A stretch of DNA of 64,000 nt from assembly GCF_045348435.1 (NCBI RefSeq), contig NZ_CP157484.1, positions 5,518,001-5,582,000 on the forward strand, given 5' to 3'. The DNA is from Alsobacter sp045348435. Lineage in GTDB: Bacteria; Pseudomonadota; Alphaproteobacteria; Rhizobiales; Beijerinckiaceae. The notes under the pieces were generated by a model. It was not told the DNA's origin, did not search any database, and saw nothing but the letters and a program-made list of their open reading frames with translations. This document shows positions 1 to 9,542 of this stretch, piece by piece. The number at the start of each line of letters is the position of its first letter. The first letter of the stretch is position 1. Both the position numbers and the translations under genes were made by a program.

Positions 1-432
1 CTCGACCGCGTCGTCACCTCCGTGATCGTCTCGGAAGGGCAGGGCCGTTGGCAGGAATACGCCGGCGGCTATTCGGACATGGTGGCCCAGCGCGGCGAGG
101 GCGTCACCGCCAAGCCGACGCCGCCGTCCAGGCCCGAGACCGGCAAGGCGCGCGCGGACAAGCCCGCCGTCGCGCCGGCGGCCGAGCCCGCCCGCCGCAA
201 GCTCACGTTCAAGGACAAGCACGCGCTGGAGACGCTGCCCCGGACCATGGAGACGCTGAGCGCCGAGATCGCGCGGCTGCAGGCGGCGATGGTCGATCCC
301 ACCCTTTATGCGCGCGACCCGGCCGGCTTCGGTCGCCTCTCGACCGCCCTCGCCAAGGCGCAGGGCGATCTCGCCCACGCCGAGGAGGAGTGGCTGCGCC
401 TCGAGATGATGCGGGAAGAAATCGAGGGCTGA
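1..432 (+). CDS. ABC-F family ATPase (Uup-like), C-terminal fragment
   Basis: The frame is open from the first base, so this is the last 143 residues of a longer protein. It opens with LDRVVTSVIVSEG, the stretch just after the H-loop of the second nucleotide-binding domain of ABC-F proteins, followed by GRWQEYAGGYSDM, typical of Uup. A charged Pro/Ala linker (about residues 35-65) leads into a C-terminal alpha-helical, probably coiled-coil domain rich in Glu, Arg and Leu, as in Uup. ABC-F proteins are soluble, act on the ribosome or on DNA branch structures, and have no membrane domain. Both Walker motifs lie outside the window, so ATPase competence cannot be judged. It converges with the kduD-like gene. 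Confidence 0.85.
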   Translation, partial: LDRVVTSVIVSEGQGRWQEYAGGYSDMVAQRGEGVTAKPTPPSRPETGKARADKPAVAPAAEPARRKLTFKDKHALETLPRTMETLSAEIARLQAAMVDPTLYARDPAGFGRLSTALAKAQGDLAHAEEEWLRLEMMREEIEG

Positions 433-478
433 CGCCTCGATCCTCCGGGACGCGACTGTGCGCGGCCCGGGCCCGGCG

Positions 479-1237
479 TCACCGCGCCAGCCAGCCGCCG
501 TCGACGGGCAGCACGATCCCGTGCACATAGGCCGCCGCTGGCGAGCACAGGAAGACCGCCGCGCCGCCGATGTCGTCCTGCTCGCCCCAGCGCCCGGCCG
601 GGATGCGGGCGAGGATCTGCCCGCTGCGGTCCGGGTCGTTGCGCAACGCTTCCGTGTTGTTGGTGACGAAGTAGCCCGGCGCGATGGCGTTCACATTGAC
701 GCCCTTGCCGGCCCACTCGCAGGCGAGCAGCCGGGTCAGGCCTGCGAGCCCGCTCTTTGACGCCGTGTAGGACGGGATCCGGATGCCGCCCTGGAAGGAC
801 AGCAGCGAGGCGATGTTGACGATCCGCCCGCCGCCCTCGCGCGACAGCATGTGACGGGCGGCGGCCTGCGACAGGAAGAAGGCGGACTTCAGGTTGACGT
901 TCATGACGTCGTCCCAGTCCTGCTCGGTGAAGTCGATCGCGTCCGCCCGCCGGATGATGCCGGCGTTGTTCACGAGCGCGTCGATTCGGCCGCGCCACGC
1001 CAGGGTCTCCGCCACGATCCGCCCGATCGGCTCCAGCGAGCCGAGGTCGGCCGTGATCTCCAGGAAGGCCGCGCCGCTCTCCTCCACGAGGCTGCGCGTT
1101 TCCTCCATGGAGGAGCGCCCGACCGCCGCGATCGCCGCGCCGGCGCGGGCCAGCGCAACCGCGATGCCCTGGCCGAGGCCGGTGTTCGCTCCCGTGACGA
1201 TGGCGGTCTGGCCGGAGAGGTCGAAGGCGTTCGGCAT
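479..1237 (-). CDS. kduD: SDR oxidoreductase, KduD-like (2-dehydro-3-deoxy-D-gluconate 5-dehydrogenase)
   Basis: 252 residues. A Rossmann nucleotide motif TGANTGLGQG lies near residue 16, the NNAG motif follows, and the catalytic Ser plus YTASK are all present. KduD interconverts 2,5-diketo-3-deoxygluconate and 2-keto-3-deoxygluconate with NAD(H) in the cytoplasm, after KduI. It starts 8 nt after the kduI-like gene, which supports this assignment over a generic SDR. The ATG at 1237 begins MPNAFDLSG, the usual SDR N-terminus; an in-frame extension upstream overlaps kduI and looks spurious. An alternative role, 2-keto-3-deoxy-L-fuconate dehydrogenase, belongs to the same SDR group and would fit the fucose-like locus 6 kb away. 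Confidence 0.85.
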   Translation of the reverse strand: MPNAFDLSGQTAIVTGANTGLGQGIAVALARAGAAIAAVGRSSMEETRSLVEESGAAFLEITADLGSLEPIGRIVAETLAWRGRIDALVNNAGIIRRADAIDFTEQDWDDVMNVNLKSAFFLSQAAARHMLSREGGGRIVNIASLLSFQGGIRIPSYTASKSGLAGLTRLLACEWAGKGVNVNAIAPGYFVTNNTEALRNDPDRSGQILARIPAGRWGEQDDIGGAAVFLCSPAAAYVHGIVLPVDGGWLAR

Positions 1238-1245
1238 GGCGGACC

Positions 1246-2085
1246 TCAGCGCAGGTCGGACATGGAGACCATGTCCATGTCGGTGAAGTCCTGGTTGTCG
1301 CCCGCCATGGCCCAAATGAAGCCATAGCTGGCGGTCCCGACGCCGGCATGGATCGACCAGCCGGGCGACAGGATGGCCTGCTCGTTCGCCACCACGAGAT
1401 GGCGGGTCTCGTCGGGCTCTCCCATCATGTGGAAGACGCGCTGGTCCTGCGGGAGGTCGAAATAGAGATAGGCCTCGGAGCGCCGATCATGCGTGTGGCA
1501 CGGCATGGTGTTCCAGACGCTGCCCGGCGAGAACAGCGTCATGCCGGCCACCAGCTGGCAGGTCGGCAAGATGTCCGGGTGGATGATCTGGTGGATGACG
1601 CGTTTGTTGGCCGAGGCTTCGGACCCGAGCGGCACCATGCGGGCCTCCGACAGGGCGACCTTGCGGGTCGGATGGGTGGCGTGCGCGGGCGCGCTCAAAA
1701 GGTAGAGCTTGGCCGGCGCGGCCGGGTCGAGGCTCTCGAACGCGACCTCGGCGGCTCCCATGCCGACATAGAGCGAGTCGCGCGCGGCGAGGTCGAAGGC
1801 GCGCCCGTCCACGGTGACGCGGCCTTGCCCGCCGATATTGATCGCGGCCAGCTCGCGCTTGGCCAGGAAGGTCTTCTGTCCGATCGGCTTGGAGGTTTCC
1901 AGCTTCAGCGCGGCTCCGGTCGGCATGGCCCCGCCCAGCACGAAGCGGTCGACATGGCTGTAGGTGAGGGCGATCTCGCCCGGGACGAACACGCTCTCCA
2001 CCAGGAAGTGGCGGCGCAACTCCTCGGTGTCGTAGTAGCGCACCGCCTCCGGATGGCTGGCCTGGCGCACATCGATCTCACTCAT
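1246..2085 (-). CDS. kduI: 5-dehydro-4-deoxy-D-glucuronate isomerase
   Basis: 279 residues, the standard length for KduI. This cupin-fold zinc enzyme isomerises 5-keto-4-deoxyuronate, the product of pectin or glycosaminoglycan lyases, to 2,5-diketo-3-deoxygluconate. The metal motif is visible as HTHDRRSEAYLYF (His-x-His, then Glu), with a further His in WSIHAGVG near the C-terminus. The start has a GAGG ribosome site 5 nt upstream. It is first in a two-gene unit with kduD. No polysaccharide lyase, oligouronide transporter or KdgR-type regulator lies nearby, so substrate supply must be encoded elsewhere. Confidence 0.93.
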   Translation of the reverse strand: MSEIDVRQASHPEAVRYYDTEELRRHFLVESVFVPGEIALTYSHVDRFVLGGAMPTGAALKLETSKPIGQKTFLAKRELAAINIGGQGRVTVDGRAFDLAARDSLYVGMGAAEVAFESLDPAAPAKLYLLSAPAHATHPTRKVALSEARMVPLGSEASANKRVIHQIIHPDILPTCQLVAGMTLFSPGSVWNTMPCHTHDRRSEAYLYFDLPQDQRVFHMMGEPDETRHLVVANEQAILSPGWSIHAGVGTASYGFIWAMAGDNQDFTDMDMVSMSDLR

Positions 2086-2144
2086 CGGATCCTCGTTAAC
2101 TCAACGGAAAGGGGGGCCGGACGCTCGCGCCAGGGCCAGCCGGT

Positions 2145-2948
<804 letters not shown>

Positions 2949-3042
2949 GGCGCTCTCCTGAAAGACGGGACGTCAGCTTTCATTGTGGACCCGCCCGACC
3001 GGGCGGCAAGGTCCGGTCGGCGCGATCGGTGATGTCCGAAGG

Positions 3043-3273
3043 TCAGCCGCGCTGGCGCAGCCTGCGGCGGCCGGTGCGGACGGGGGTCGCAGGGGCGGGC
3101 AAGTCGGCGCCGGCGATGCGGGCCGGCAGTTCTTCCATGACGGAGCGGCGCTCGGCGGCCGACATCGCGGCCCAGCGCGAGATCTCGTCGATCGTGCGCC
3201 CGCATCCCACGCAGAGCCGCGCGGCGGGATCGATGACGCAGACCTGGACGCAGGGGCTCTCGGTGATCTCCAT
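3043..3273 (-). CDS. DUF1289 domain small cysteine protein
   Basis: 76 residues. The N-terminal half carries SPCVQVCVID and LCVGCGRTIDEI, four cysteines in the CxxxC...CxxC arrangement of DUF1289, followed by the W-x(n)-ER helix (ISRWAAMSAAERRSV). The family is widespread in Proteobacteria and its function is not established; the cysteines suggest metal binding. The C-terminus is Arg/Pro rich. It is divergent from the Mfd-like helicase with 210 bp between the starts. Confidence 0.85.
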   Translation of the reverse strand: MEITESPCVQVCVIDPAARLCVGCGRTIDEISRWAAMSAAERRSVMEELPARIAGADLPAPATPVRTGRRRLRQRG

Positions 3274-3483
3274 GAGGCACTCCTAAGCAGGAAACGGCCC
3301 GAAGGGAACCGCGATCCCGTCGCCCGGCGCTCCGGGCGCGACAAATTCGACCGCCCGGGCCACAGTTCGGCAACCTCCGGCGGCTCAGCGCCGTTGAGGC
3401 TGCCTTGGCGGGCCTTCGCCCGCCGCCGGACATTGTCTGATGCTCCTCTCCCCGATGACGACCTCCCGCCCGAGCCGCCACGC

Positions 3484-6400
3484 ATGAGCGCCGCCGAGAT
3501 CCCCGTCGGGGCCGAGACTGACGACGCCTTCGCAGCGCCGCAGCACACCGCCGCCCTGGCGCTGGCGCTGCTGGACGAGGCGGCCCGGCGGCCCGGCGGC
3601 CTGGTCTACGTCGCCGGCGGCGAGCGGCGAGCGGAGGAGGTCGCGGCGCTCGCCGCCCGGCTCGCGCCGGAACGCACGGTCCTGCACTGGCCCGCCTGGG
3701 ACAGCCTCCCCTTCGACCTCGCGCCTCCATCGGCCGGAGTCATGGGACGCCGCGCCGCCGCAATGGCCCGGATCGCCGAGGGCGTTGACCATCCCCTGAT
3801 CGTCACGTCGGCCGACGCGCTTCTGCAAAGGACGCCGCCCCCCGCGGCCTGGAGCGGCGCGCGGATGACCCTCCGGACAGGCGAGGCCATCGATCCGCAG
3901 GCCCTGACTGGCGAGCTCGCCGGCCGGGGGTACTGGCTGGACGAACGCATCGACGAGCCCGGCGAAATGGGGGTGCGCGGCGGCGTGATCGACATCTTCC
4001 CCGCCGACGCTGACGCGCCGGTCCGGCTGGACCACGAGGACGGGCGCATCCTGGAGATCCGTCGTTTCGACGCCGTGTCCCAGCGCACCCTCGACGCCCT
4101 GCAGGCGGTGACGATCGTCCCCGCCACGGAGGACTTCCAGCGCCCCGACCAGGCGACCGAGGCCGGGTCCGGCCTCGCCGCCGCCCGCGCCTCCATGGCC
4201 GAGAGGGTCGTGGCGACGCATTCCGACCTCGCTGCGCCCGTCGACCTCTTCGGCGACGCCGCGCTGGCGCTGTCGGCCGACGCCGACCGCCAGGCCCGGC
4301 GCTTCCTCGAGCTGGTCGCCGACGGCCAGGCCAGGGGCGGAGCTTCGCTCTATCTGGGAGAGGCCGACTGGGACGCCCTCGCGAGCCGGCCCGGCGCGCT
4401 CACCGAGAGCCCGGCGCAGGGAGACGCCGCCGTCGCGTCCTTCGCCACCCAGCGGCTGCCTGCCGAGAGCGCGGGCCGCTTCCTCCGCAAGGAGCGCGAC
4501 GCGGGTCGCACGATCGTCGTCGCCGCTCCGACGCGCCCCTGGCTACGGCGGCTTCGGCGCCTGGCCGAGCAGGCCCTCGACGCGGGAGCGGTCGCGGCTG
4601 AGAGCTGGGCCGATGTCCGCGCCGCCCAGCCTGGCTCGCTCGTCACGCTGCTGCTGCCCATCGACGCCGGTTTCCGTGCGCCGGAAGGCGTGTCGGTGCT
4701 GGCGGCCGGCGATGTCTTCGGCAGCCGCGCCAGGGCCGGCGCGCAGGCGAGCTCGGCCGCGTCGGTGCTGGCCGGACCGGACCTGCGCTGCGGCGACGTG
4801 GTGGTGCATCGCGATCACGGCCTCGCCGTGCTGGAGGACGTCGAGACCGTCGAGACGCCGGACGCCGGCGCGACCGAGACCATCCGGCTGCGCTTCGCCG
4901 GCGACGAGGCGCTGATGGTCCCGGCCGACGAGGCGGGCCGGCTCTGGCGGTACGGCTCGGAGCCCGACACCGTCACGCTCGACCGGCTCGGCGGCTCGGC
5001 CTGGGAGAAGCGCCGGGCCGAGATCGAGGCGCAGATCGCCGATGCGGCCGACCGCCTGTCCCGACTGGCGCGCGAGCGTGACGCCCGGACGGCGCCCGTT
5101 CTGACGCCCCCGCAGGCCGCCTATGAGCGCTTCGCGGCGCGCTTTCCGTTCGGCGAGACGCCCGACCAGTCGCGCGCCATCGCGGACGCGCTGGCGGACC
5201 TCGCCTCCGGCAAGCCCATGGACCGGCTGGTCTGCGGCGACGTCGGCTTCGGAAAGACCGAGGTGGCCTTGCGGGCCGCGGCCGCCGCCGCCCTGGCGGG
5301 AAAGCAGGTGGCGGTCGCGGCGCCCACCACCGTGCTGGCGCGCCAGCATTACGACACCTTCCGCAAACGCTTCGCCGGCCTGGGGATCGAGGTGGCCGCG
5401 CTGTCGCGCTTCGTGTCCGCCGCCGACGCCCGGGCCGTGAAGGCCGGGCTGGCGGACGGCTCCATCCGCATCGCGATCGGCACCCACGCGCTGGCCGCCA
5501 AGGATGTCCGCTTCGCCGATCTCGGCCTCCTCATCATCGACGAGGAGCAGCGCTTCGGCGCGCGCCACAAGCAGGCGCTGGCCGCGCTCGGCGTCGACGC
5601 CCATGTGATGACGCTGACCGCCACCCCCATTCCGCGCACCCTGCAGGCCGCCATGGCGGGGCTGCGCTCCCTCAGCGTCATCGCGACCCCGCCGGCCGCG
5701 CGCGTTCCGGTGCGAGCCGTGATTCAGCCCTTCGACGACGTGCTGGTCCGCGACGCCCTGCTGCGCGAGCGGCGCAGGGGCGGGCAGAGCTTCGTAGTCT
5801 GCCCGCGCGTGGAGGACATCGCGCCGATGCGCGCGCGCCTCGCCGCGCTCTGGCCGGAGGCGAAGCTTCTCGTCGCGCATGGGCGCATGAAGCCCGCCGA
5901 CATCGACGACGCCCTGATCCGCTTTGCGGACGGCGACGGGGACGTGCTGCTCGCCACCAACATCGTGGAGAGCGGCCTCGACATCCCGAACGCCAACACC
6001 ATGGTGGTCTGGCGGCCGGACCGCTTCGGCCTGGCCCAGCTGCACCAGCTGCGCGGCCGGGTGGGGAGAGGCCGCCGCCGCGGCGTCTTCATCCTCGCCG
6101 CCGACCCCGCCGCCGCGCTGAGCGCGGCCGCGCGCAAGCGGCTGGAGACTCTCGCCGCCCTGGACCGGCTGGGCGCCGGCTTCGCCATCAGCGCCCGCGA
6201 CCTCGACCAGCGCGGCGCCGGCGACCTGCTCGGCGAGGACCAGAGCGGTCATATGAAGCTGATCGGTCCGGCGCTCTACCAGGACATGCTGGAGCGCGCC
6301 ATCGCGGCGGCCCGCGGCGAGCCCGTCCCGGACGACTGGACGCCAGAGCTGCGCATGGCGGAGGCGGGCGTCATCCCGGCCTCCTACATCCCCGAGGCCG

Positions 6401-6792
6401 ATGTGCGGCTGGAGCTCTATGTGCGCTTCGCCCGGGCGCGCTCGGCGCTGGAGATCGAACAGCTGGCCGAAGAGATCGAGGACCGTTTCGGCGAGCCGCC
6501 GGAGCCGGTGGTCCAGCTCATCGACCGCGCCAGCATCGCGATGAGCTGCCGGGCGCTGGACGTGGCTCGGCTCGACGTCGGCCCGAACGCCGTCGCGGCG
6601 ACCTTCCGCCACGACGGACAGGATCCCCCGCCTTGGCTGGCCGGCTTCGTCGAGCGCGCGGGCGCGGCGGGCCTCGCCTGGAAGGACGGGCGGCTGGTCT
6701 GGGCCAAGCCGTCGCCGGACCGCGCCGCGGAACGGGCCCACGCCCGCAAGCTGCTGGAGCGTCTGGCCGACGTGCAGGCCGCCAACGCCTGA
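3484..6792 (+). CDS. Mfd-like (transcription-repair coupling factor family) superfamily 2 helicase
   Basis: 1102 residues, slightly shorter than typical Mfd (about 1150). Order: a UvrB-like module with LHWPAWDSLPFD (about 65-75) and GGVIDIFPAD (about 170), a CarD/RID-like segment DLRCGDVVVHRDHGLAV (about 432-450), a translocase with Walker A GDVGFGKTE (about 585), DEEQRFG (about 685), TATPIPRTL and QLRGRVGRG, then a C-terminal TRCF domain. In the RID the usual HGIG continuation reads HGLAVLEDVE, and several canonical positions differ, so I think this is a clade-specific paralogue rather than the housekeeping mfd; other genes of the genome would decide. Start chosen at the ATG opening MSAAEIPV; the frame is open farther upstream but without a supported start. 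Confidence 0.8.
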   Translation: MSAAEIPVGAETDDAFAAPQHTAALALALLDEAARRPGGLVYVAGGERRAEEVAALAARLAPERTVLHWPAWDSLPFDLAPPSAGVMGRRAAAMARIAEGVDHPLIVTSADALLQRTPPPAAWSGARMTLRTGEAIDPQALTGELAGRGYWLDERIDEPGEMGVRGGVIDIFPADADAPVRLDHEDGRILEIRRFDAVSQRTLDALQAVTIVPATEDFQRPDQATEAGSGLAAARASMAERVVATHSDLAAPVDLFGDAALALSADADRQARRFLELVADGQARGGASLYLGEADWDALASRPGALTESPAQGDAAVASFATQRLPAESAGRFLRKERDAGRTIVVAAPTRPWLRRLRRLAEQALDAGAVAAESWADVRAAQPGSLVTLLLPIDAGFRAPEGVSVLAAGDVFGSRARAGAQASSAASVLAGPDLRCGDVVVHRDHGLAVLEDVETVETPDAGATETIRLRFAGDEALMVPADEAGRLWRYGSEPDTVTLDRLGGSAWEKRRAEIEAQIADAADRLSRLARERDARTAPVLTPPQAAYERFAARFPFGETPDQSRAIADALADLASGKPMDRLVCGDVGFGKTEVALRAAAAAALAGKQVAVAAPTTVLARQHYDTFRKRFAGLGIEVAALSRFVSAADARAVKAGLADGSIRIAIGTHALAAKDVRFADLGLLIIDEEQRFGARHKQALAALGVDAHVMTLTATPIPRTLQAAMAGLRSLSVIATPPAARVPVRAVIQPFDDVLVRDALLRERRRGGQSFVVCPRVEDIAPMRARLAALWPEAKLLVAHGRMKPADIDDALIRFADGDGDVLLATNIVESGLDIPNANTMVVWRPDRFGLAQLHQLRGRVGRGRRRGVFILAADPAAALSAAARKRLETLAALDRLGAGFAISARDLDQRGAGDLLGEDQSGHMKLIGPALYQDMLERAIAAARGEPVPDDWTPELRMAEAGVIPASYIPEADVRLELYVRFARARSALEIEQLAEEIEDRFGEPPEPVVQLIDRASIAMSCRALDVARLDVGPNAVAATFRHDGQDPPPWLAGFVERAGAAGLAWKDGRLVWAKPSPDRAAERAHARKLLERLADVQAANA

Positions 6793-6810
6793 GGCTCGCG
6801 GTCCCTAGGT

Positions 6811-7563
6811 TCAGCGCCCGCCGGTGACGTTATAGACCGCGCCGGTCACGTAGGAGGCCTGCTCGGAGAGGAGGAACAGGATCACCTTGGCGACCTCCTC
6901 GGCCGATCCGGCGCGGCGCATCGGCACGGTCGAGGCCAGCTTGTCGAGCCGTCCCGTCAGGCCGGCGGAGTCGTGGATCTCCGTCTCGATCAGGCCGGGC
7001 GCGACGGCGTTCACCCGGATGCCGTCGGGGCCGAGCTCCTTGCCCAGGCCCAGCGTGAAGCTGTCGATGGCGGCCTTGGAGGCCGCGTACCACACGAAGG
7101 TGTCGGGCGAGCCCAGCCAAACCGCGGCGGACGACAGGTTGACGATGGCGCCGCCGCGCCCGCCATGGCGCGGCGCCATGCGGCGAACGGCCTCGCGGGC
7201 GACCAGCATCGCGCCGGTGACGTTGACGTCGATCACGCGCCGGATCTCGGCCGGGTCGGCGTCGTCGAGGCGGCTCGCCTGGCCGGTGATGCCCGCATTG
7301 TTCACCAGCGCGTCGATGCGGCCCATGCGCTCGTCCACCTCGCGGAACACGCGCGCGATGTCGGCGTCCGCCGCCATGTCGCCCTGGAACACGTCGGCCC
7401 TTGCGCCGGCCGCCCGGCAGGCCTCGGCCGTGGCGTCCGCCGCAGCCCTGTTGCCCGCATAGTTGATGGCGACGTCATAGCCGGCCGCGGCGGCGAGGCG
7501 GCAGACGGCGGCGCCGATGCCCCGGCCGCCGCCGGTCACGAGGAGGAGCGGTCGTGTGGTCAT
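6811..7563 (-). CDS. SDR family oxidoreductase (candidate L-fucose/sugar dehydrogenase)
   Basis: 250 residues, classical SDR: VTGGGRGIGAAV near the N-terminus, NNAG, and the catalytic Ser with YAASK (WYAASKAAID). The C-terminal SYVTGAVYNVTGG is the usual dimer-interface ending. It is the last gene of the sugar ABC operon, 30 nt after the second permease, so it probably acts on the imported sugar or its derivative. In the fucose route the fitting step is oxidation of L-fucose to the lactone; that substrate is inferred from context, not from residues. It converges with the Mfd-like gene (18 nt gap). Confidence 0.85.
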   Translation of the reverse strand: MTTRPLLLVTGGGRGIGAAVCRLAAAAGYDVAINYAGNRAAADATAEACRAAGARADVFQGDMAADADIARVFREVDERMGRIDALVNNAGITGQASRLDDADPAEIRRVIDVNVTGAMLVAREAVRRMAPRHGGRGGAIVNLSSAAVWLGSPDTFVWYAASKAAIDSFTLGLGKELGPDGIRVNAVAPGLIETEIHDSAGLTGRLDKLASTVPMRRAGSAEEVAKVILFLLSEQASYVTGAVYNVTGGR

Positions 7564-7593
7564 GCTGGATCCGATCTGTCGTCTCGCGGTCGC

Positions 7594-8445
7594 TCAGCTC
7601 TTCACGGCGCCGGCCGTCAGGCCGCCCACCATGTATTTCTTGAACGCGTAGTACATCGCGGCCGGCGGCAGGGCGTAGATCAGGCCCGTGGTCATCAAGA
7701 GCTCCCAGGGCGAGTCGTCCGCCGCCAGGAAGTTGCCGAGCGCGACCGGCAGCGTGATGGAGGTGTCCTTGGACAAGAGCAGGAAAGCGTACAGGTACTC
7801 GTTCCAGGCCAGCAACACCGCATAGGTGCCGACCGCCACCAGGGACGGCAGCATCAGCGGGACATAGACGAGCCGGAACAGCTGCATGGGCGTCGCGCCG
7901 TCCATGATGGCGGCCTCGTCGAGCTCGGCCGGCAGCTTGTCGGACGCCTGCTTCAGCACCCAGATCGCGTAGGGCGACGCAATCGTCACCATGGCCAGGA
8001 TGAGGGCCCACTGGCTGTTCAGCAGGCCGTAGAGCCCCATCGTGCGGTACATCGGCACGGCCAGGAAGGCGGCGGGGATAAAATAGGTGAACAGCGCCAT
8101 GTTCAGCACGGTCCGGCCGCCCTTCACCTTGAGGCGCGAAATCGAGAAGGCCGCGAAGGTGGCGATGAAGAGCGTCAGCGCGCCCGTGGCGAGCGCGATG
8201 AACACCGAATTGAACAGCTGCTGCCAGAACAGGTGGAGGAAGTAGTGCTTTTGCCCGAAGACCACCTCGAAATTGCGCAGGGTCGGGTTCTTCGGCCACA
8301 GCGCGCCCGAGAAGGCCGACTGCTTGTCCGAGAAGGCGAACAGGCACAGATGGTAGATCGGCAGCATCGTCCAGATCAGCACCGGGATGCCGATGAGCAG
8401 CAGCTTGGCTTCCGTGCCGGCCGAGCGAAGGAGGGACTTGTTCAC
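7594..8445 (-). CDS. Carbohydrate ABC transporter permease (MalG-type)
   Basis: 283 residues with about six membrane helices. The cytoplasmic EAA loop, which contacts the ATPase, reads DEAAIMDGATPMQLFRLVYV. The family (CUT1) forms a heterodimer with a MalF-type partner, here the gene 10 nt upstream. The operon order is binding protein, MalF-type, MalG-type, SDR. No ATP-binding gene accompanies it; CUT1 importers of this class often share one genome-encoded MsmK/UgpC-type ATPase. Confidence 0.93.
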   Translation of the reverse strand: MNKSLLRSAGTEAKLLLIGIPVLIWTMLPIYHLCLFAFSDKQSAFSGALWPKNPTLRNFEVVFGQKHYFLHLFWQQLFNSVFIALATGALTLFIATFAAFSISRLKVKGGRTVLNMALFTYFIPAAFLAVPMYRTMGLYGLLNSQWALILAMVTIASPYAIWVLKQASDKLPAELDEAAIMDGATPMQLFRLVYVPLMLPSLVAVGTYAVLLAWNEYLYAFLLLSKDTSITLPVALGNFLAADDSPWELLMTTGLIYALPPAAMYYAFKKYMVGGLTAGAVKS

Positions 8446-8455
8446 GGGCGCAGCC

Positions 8456-9331
8456 TTACTTCGAGAGACGCTTCATCATCACAAAGACGAGCGGCAGGAT
8501 GATCGGCAGGGCGCATACGATGGTGGCCATCGACAGGTCGACCTGGTCCAACCGCAGATAGCGGATGCCCAGCGTGGCGAGCACGTGGGTGAGGTCGGCC
8601 GGCCCGCCGCCGGTGAGCAGATAGACGCTGTTGAAGTCGCCGAGCGTCCAAATCATCGAGAGGATCGTGCAGGTCAGGTAGAGCTGCTGCATCGACGGCC
8701 AGGTGACGAACCGGAACTTCTGCCAGTTGTTGGCCCCGTCGACCGACGCCGCCTCGTAGAGATCGGCCGAGATCGCCAGCCGCCCGGCCAGCAGGATCAG
8801 GGTCCAGAACGGCAGCGACTTCCAGATATGGACCAGGATGGCCAGAAAGAGCGCGAGCTGGGGATCGTTCAGCCAGTTCGGACCGTCCTCGCCGGTGAAG
8901 CGGAAGATCAGCTGGTTGATGACGCCCCATTCGGGGTTGAGCATGAACCGGACCGACAGGATGGTCGGGATCGACGGCACCGCCCAGGGCAGGATGAAGA
9001 TGACGGAGAGCGCCTTCACCCACTTGCGCTCGTTCATGAAGAAGCCGGACAGCGTCAGCGCCACGACCATCTTCAGATTGATGCCGATGATCAGGAAGGC
9101 GAGCGTGTTGAAGATCGACCGGATAAAGATCGGGTCGTTGAAAAGGTGGACGTAGCTCTCCGGCTTGTGGGCCAGCCAGAACGCGTAGAACACCGGGTAG
9201 ACGACGAACAGCGCGAAGATCAGCAGGTAGGGGGCCACCATCAGGATGCCCCAGAACTGCCAGGCGGTCATGCCCTGCTTCTCGGGGGCGACGACGCCGG
9301 CGTGCGGGTCGGTAAGGCTTGCGGTGGTCAT
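8456..9331 (-). CDS. Sugar ABC transporter permease (MalF-type)
   Basis: 291 residues, multi-helix permease. The EAA loop is LYEAASVDGANNWQKFRFVT. A short cytoplasmic N-terminus precedes the first helix (FWGILMVAPYLLIFALFVVY). It pairs with the MalG-type gene downstream. A 211-bp spacer with a nested palindrome (9431-9482) separates it from the binding-protein gene upstream, a spacing often seen where binding protein is made in excess over permease. Confidence 0.93.
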   Translation of the reverse strand: MTTASLTDPHAGVVAPEKQGMTAWQFWGILMVAPYLLIFALFVVYPVFYAFWLAHKPESYVHLFNDPIFIRSIFNTLAFLIIGINLKMVVALTLSGFFMNERKWVKALSVIFILPWAVPSIPTILSVRFMLNPEWGVINQLIFRFTGEDGPNWLNDPQLALFLAILVHIWKSLPFWTLILLAGRLAISADLYEAASVDGANNWQKFRFVTWPSMQQLYLTCTILSMIWTLGDFNSVYLLTGGGPADLTHVLATLGIRYLRLDQVDLSMATIVCALPIILPLVFVMMKRLSK

Positions 9332-9430
9332 CGTGGGGGCCCTTATGGAGTCGGCGCTCGCCCGGGCCGGGCGACCACCGTTGATCTGGCGCAGGGGGTC
9401 GGGTCGCCGCTTTCCTGACCGTTGCTGAAT

Positions 9431-9482
9431 CCCCTCATCCCGCGGAGCCCTGCGCAGCAGGGCGTTCCAAAGGGACGAGGGG
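9431..9482. repeat. Nested palindrome (REP-like) between binding-protein and permease genes
   Basis: An outer inverted repeat pairs 9431-9441 (CCCCTCATCCC) with 9472-9482 (GGGACGAGGGG) with one mismatch. Inside it is a perfect hairpin of 7-bp arms, 9447-9453 and 9457-9463, with a 3-nt loop. The form, CCTCATCC...GGACGAGG around an inner hairpin, is that of intergenic palindromes repeated many times in alphaproteobacterial genomes. In the transcript it could end or protect the upstream binding-protein message. Confidence 0.6.
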
Positions 9483-9542
9483 CATTCTGGCGTCGCGCCG
9501 GGCTCTCAGAACGAGGGATCCTGAAAGCCCGGCCTCGTCGGT

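Noticed and set aside
2086..2110. GTTAACTCAAC before kduI as an operator
   Set aside because: Only a partial palindrome, no conserved match to a known uronate regulator that I can name, and no regulator gene nearby.
2983..3483. N-terminal extension of the Mfd-like helicase
   Set aside because: It overlaps the DUF1289 gene antisense and carries no Mfd-like sequence; the ATG at 3484 begins the normal region.
4543..6741. Open frame of 732 codons on the minus strand inside the Mfd-like gene
   Set aside because: Antisense shadow of a clear helicase; GC-rich codons leave the opposite frame open.
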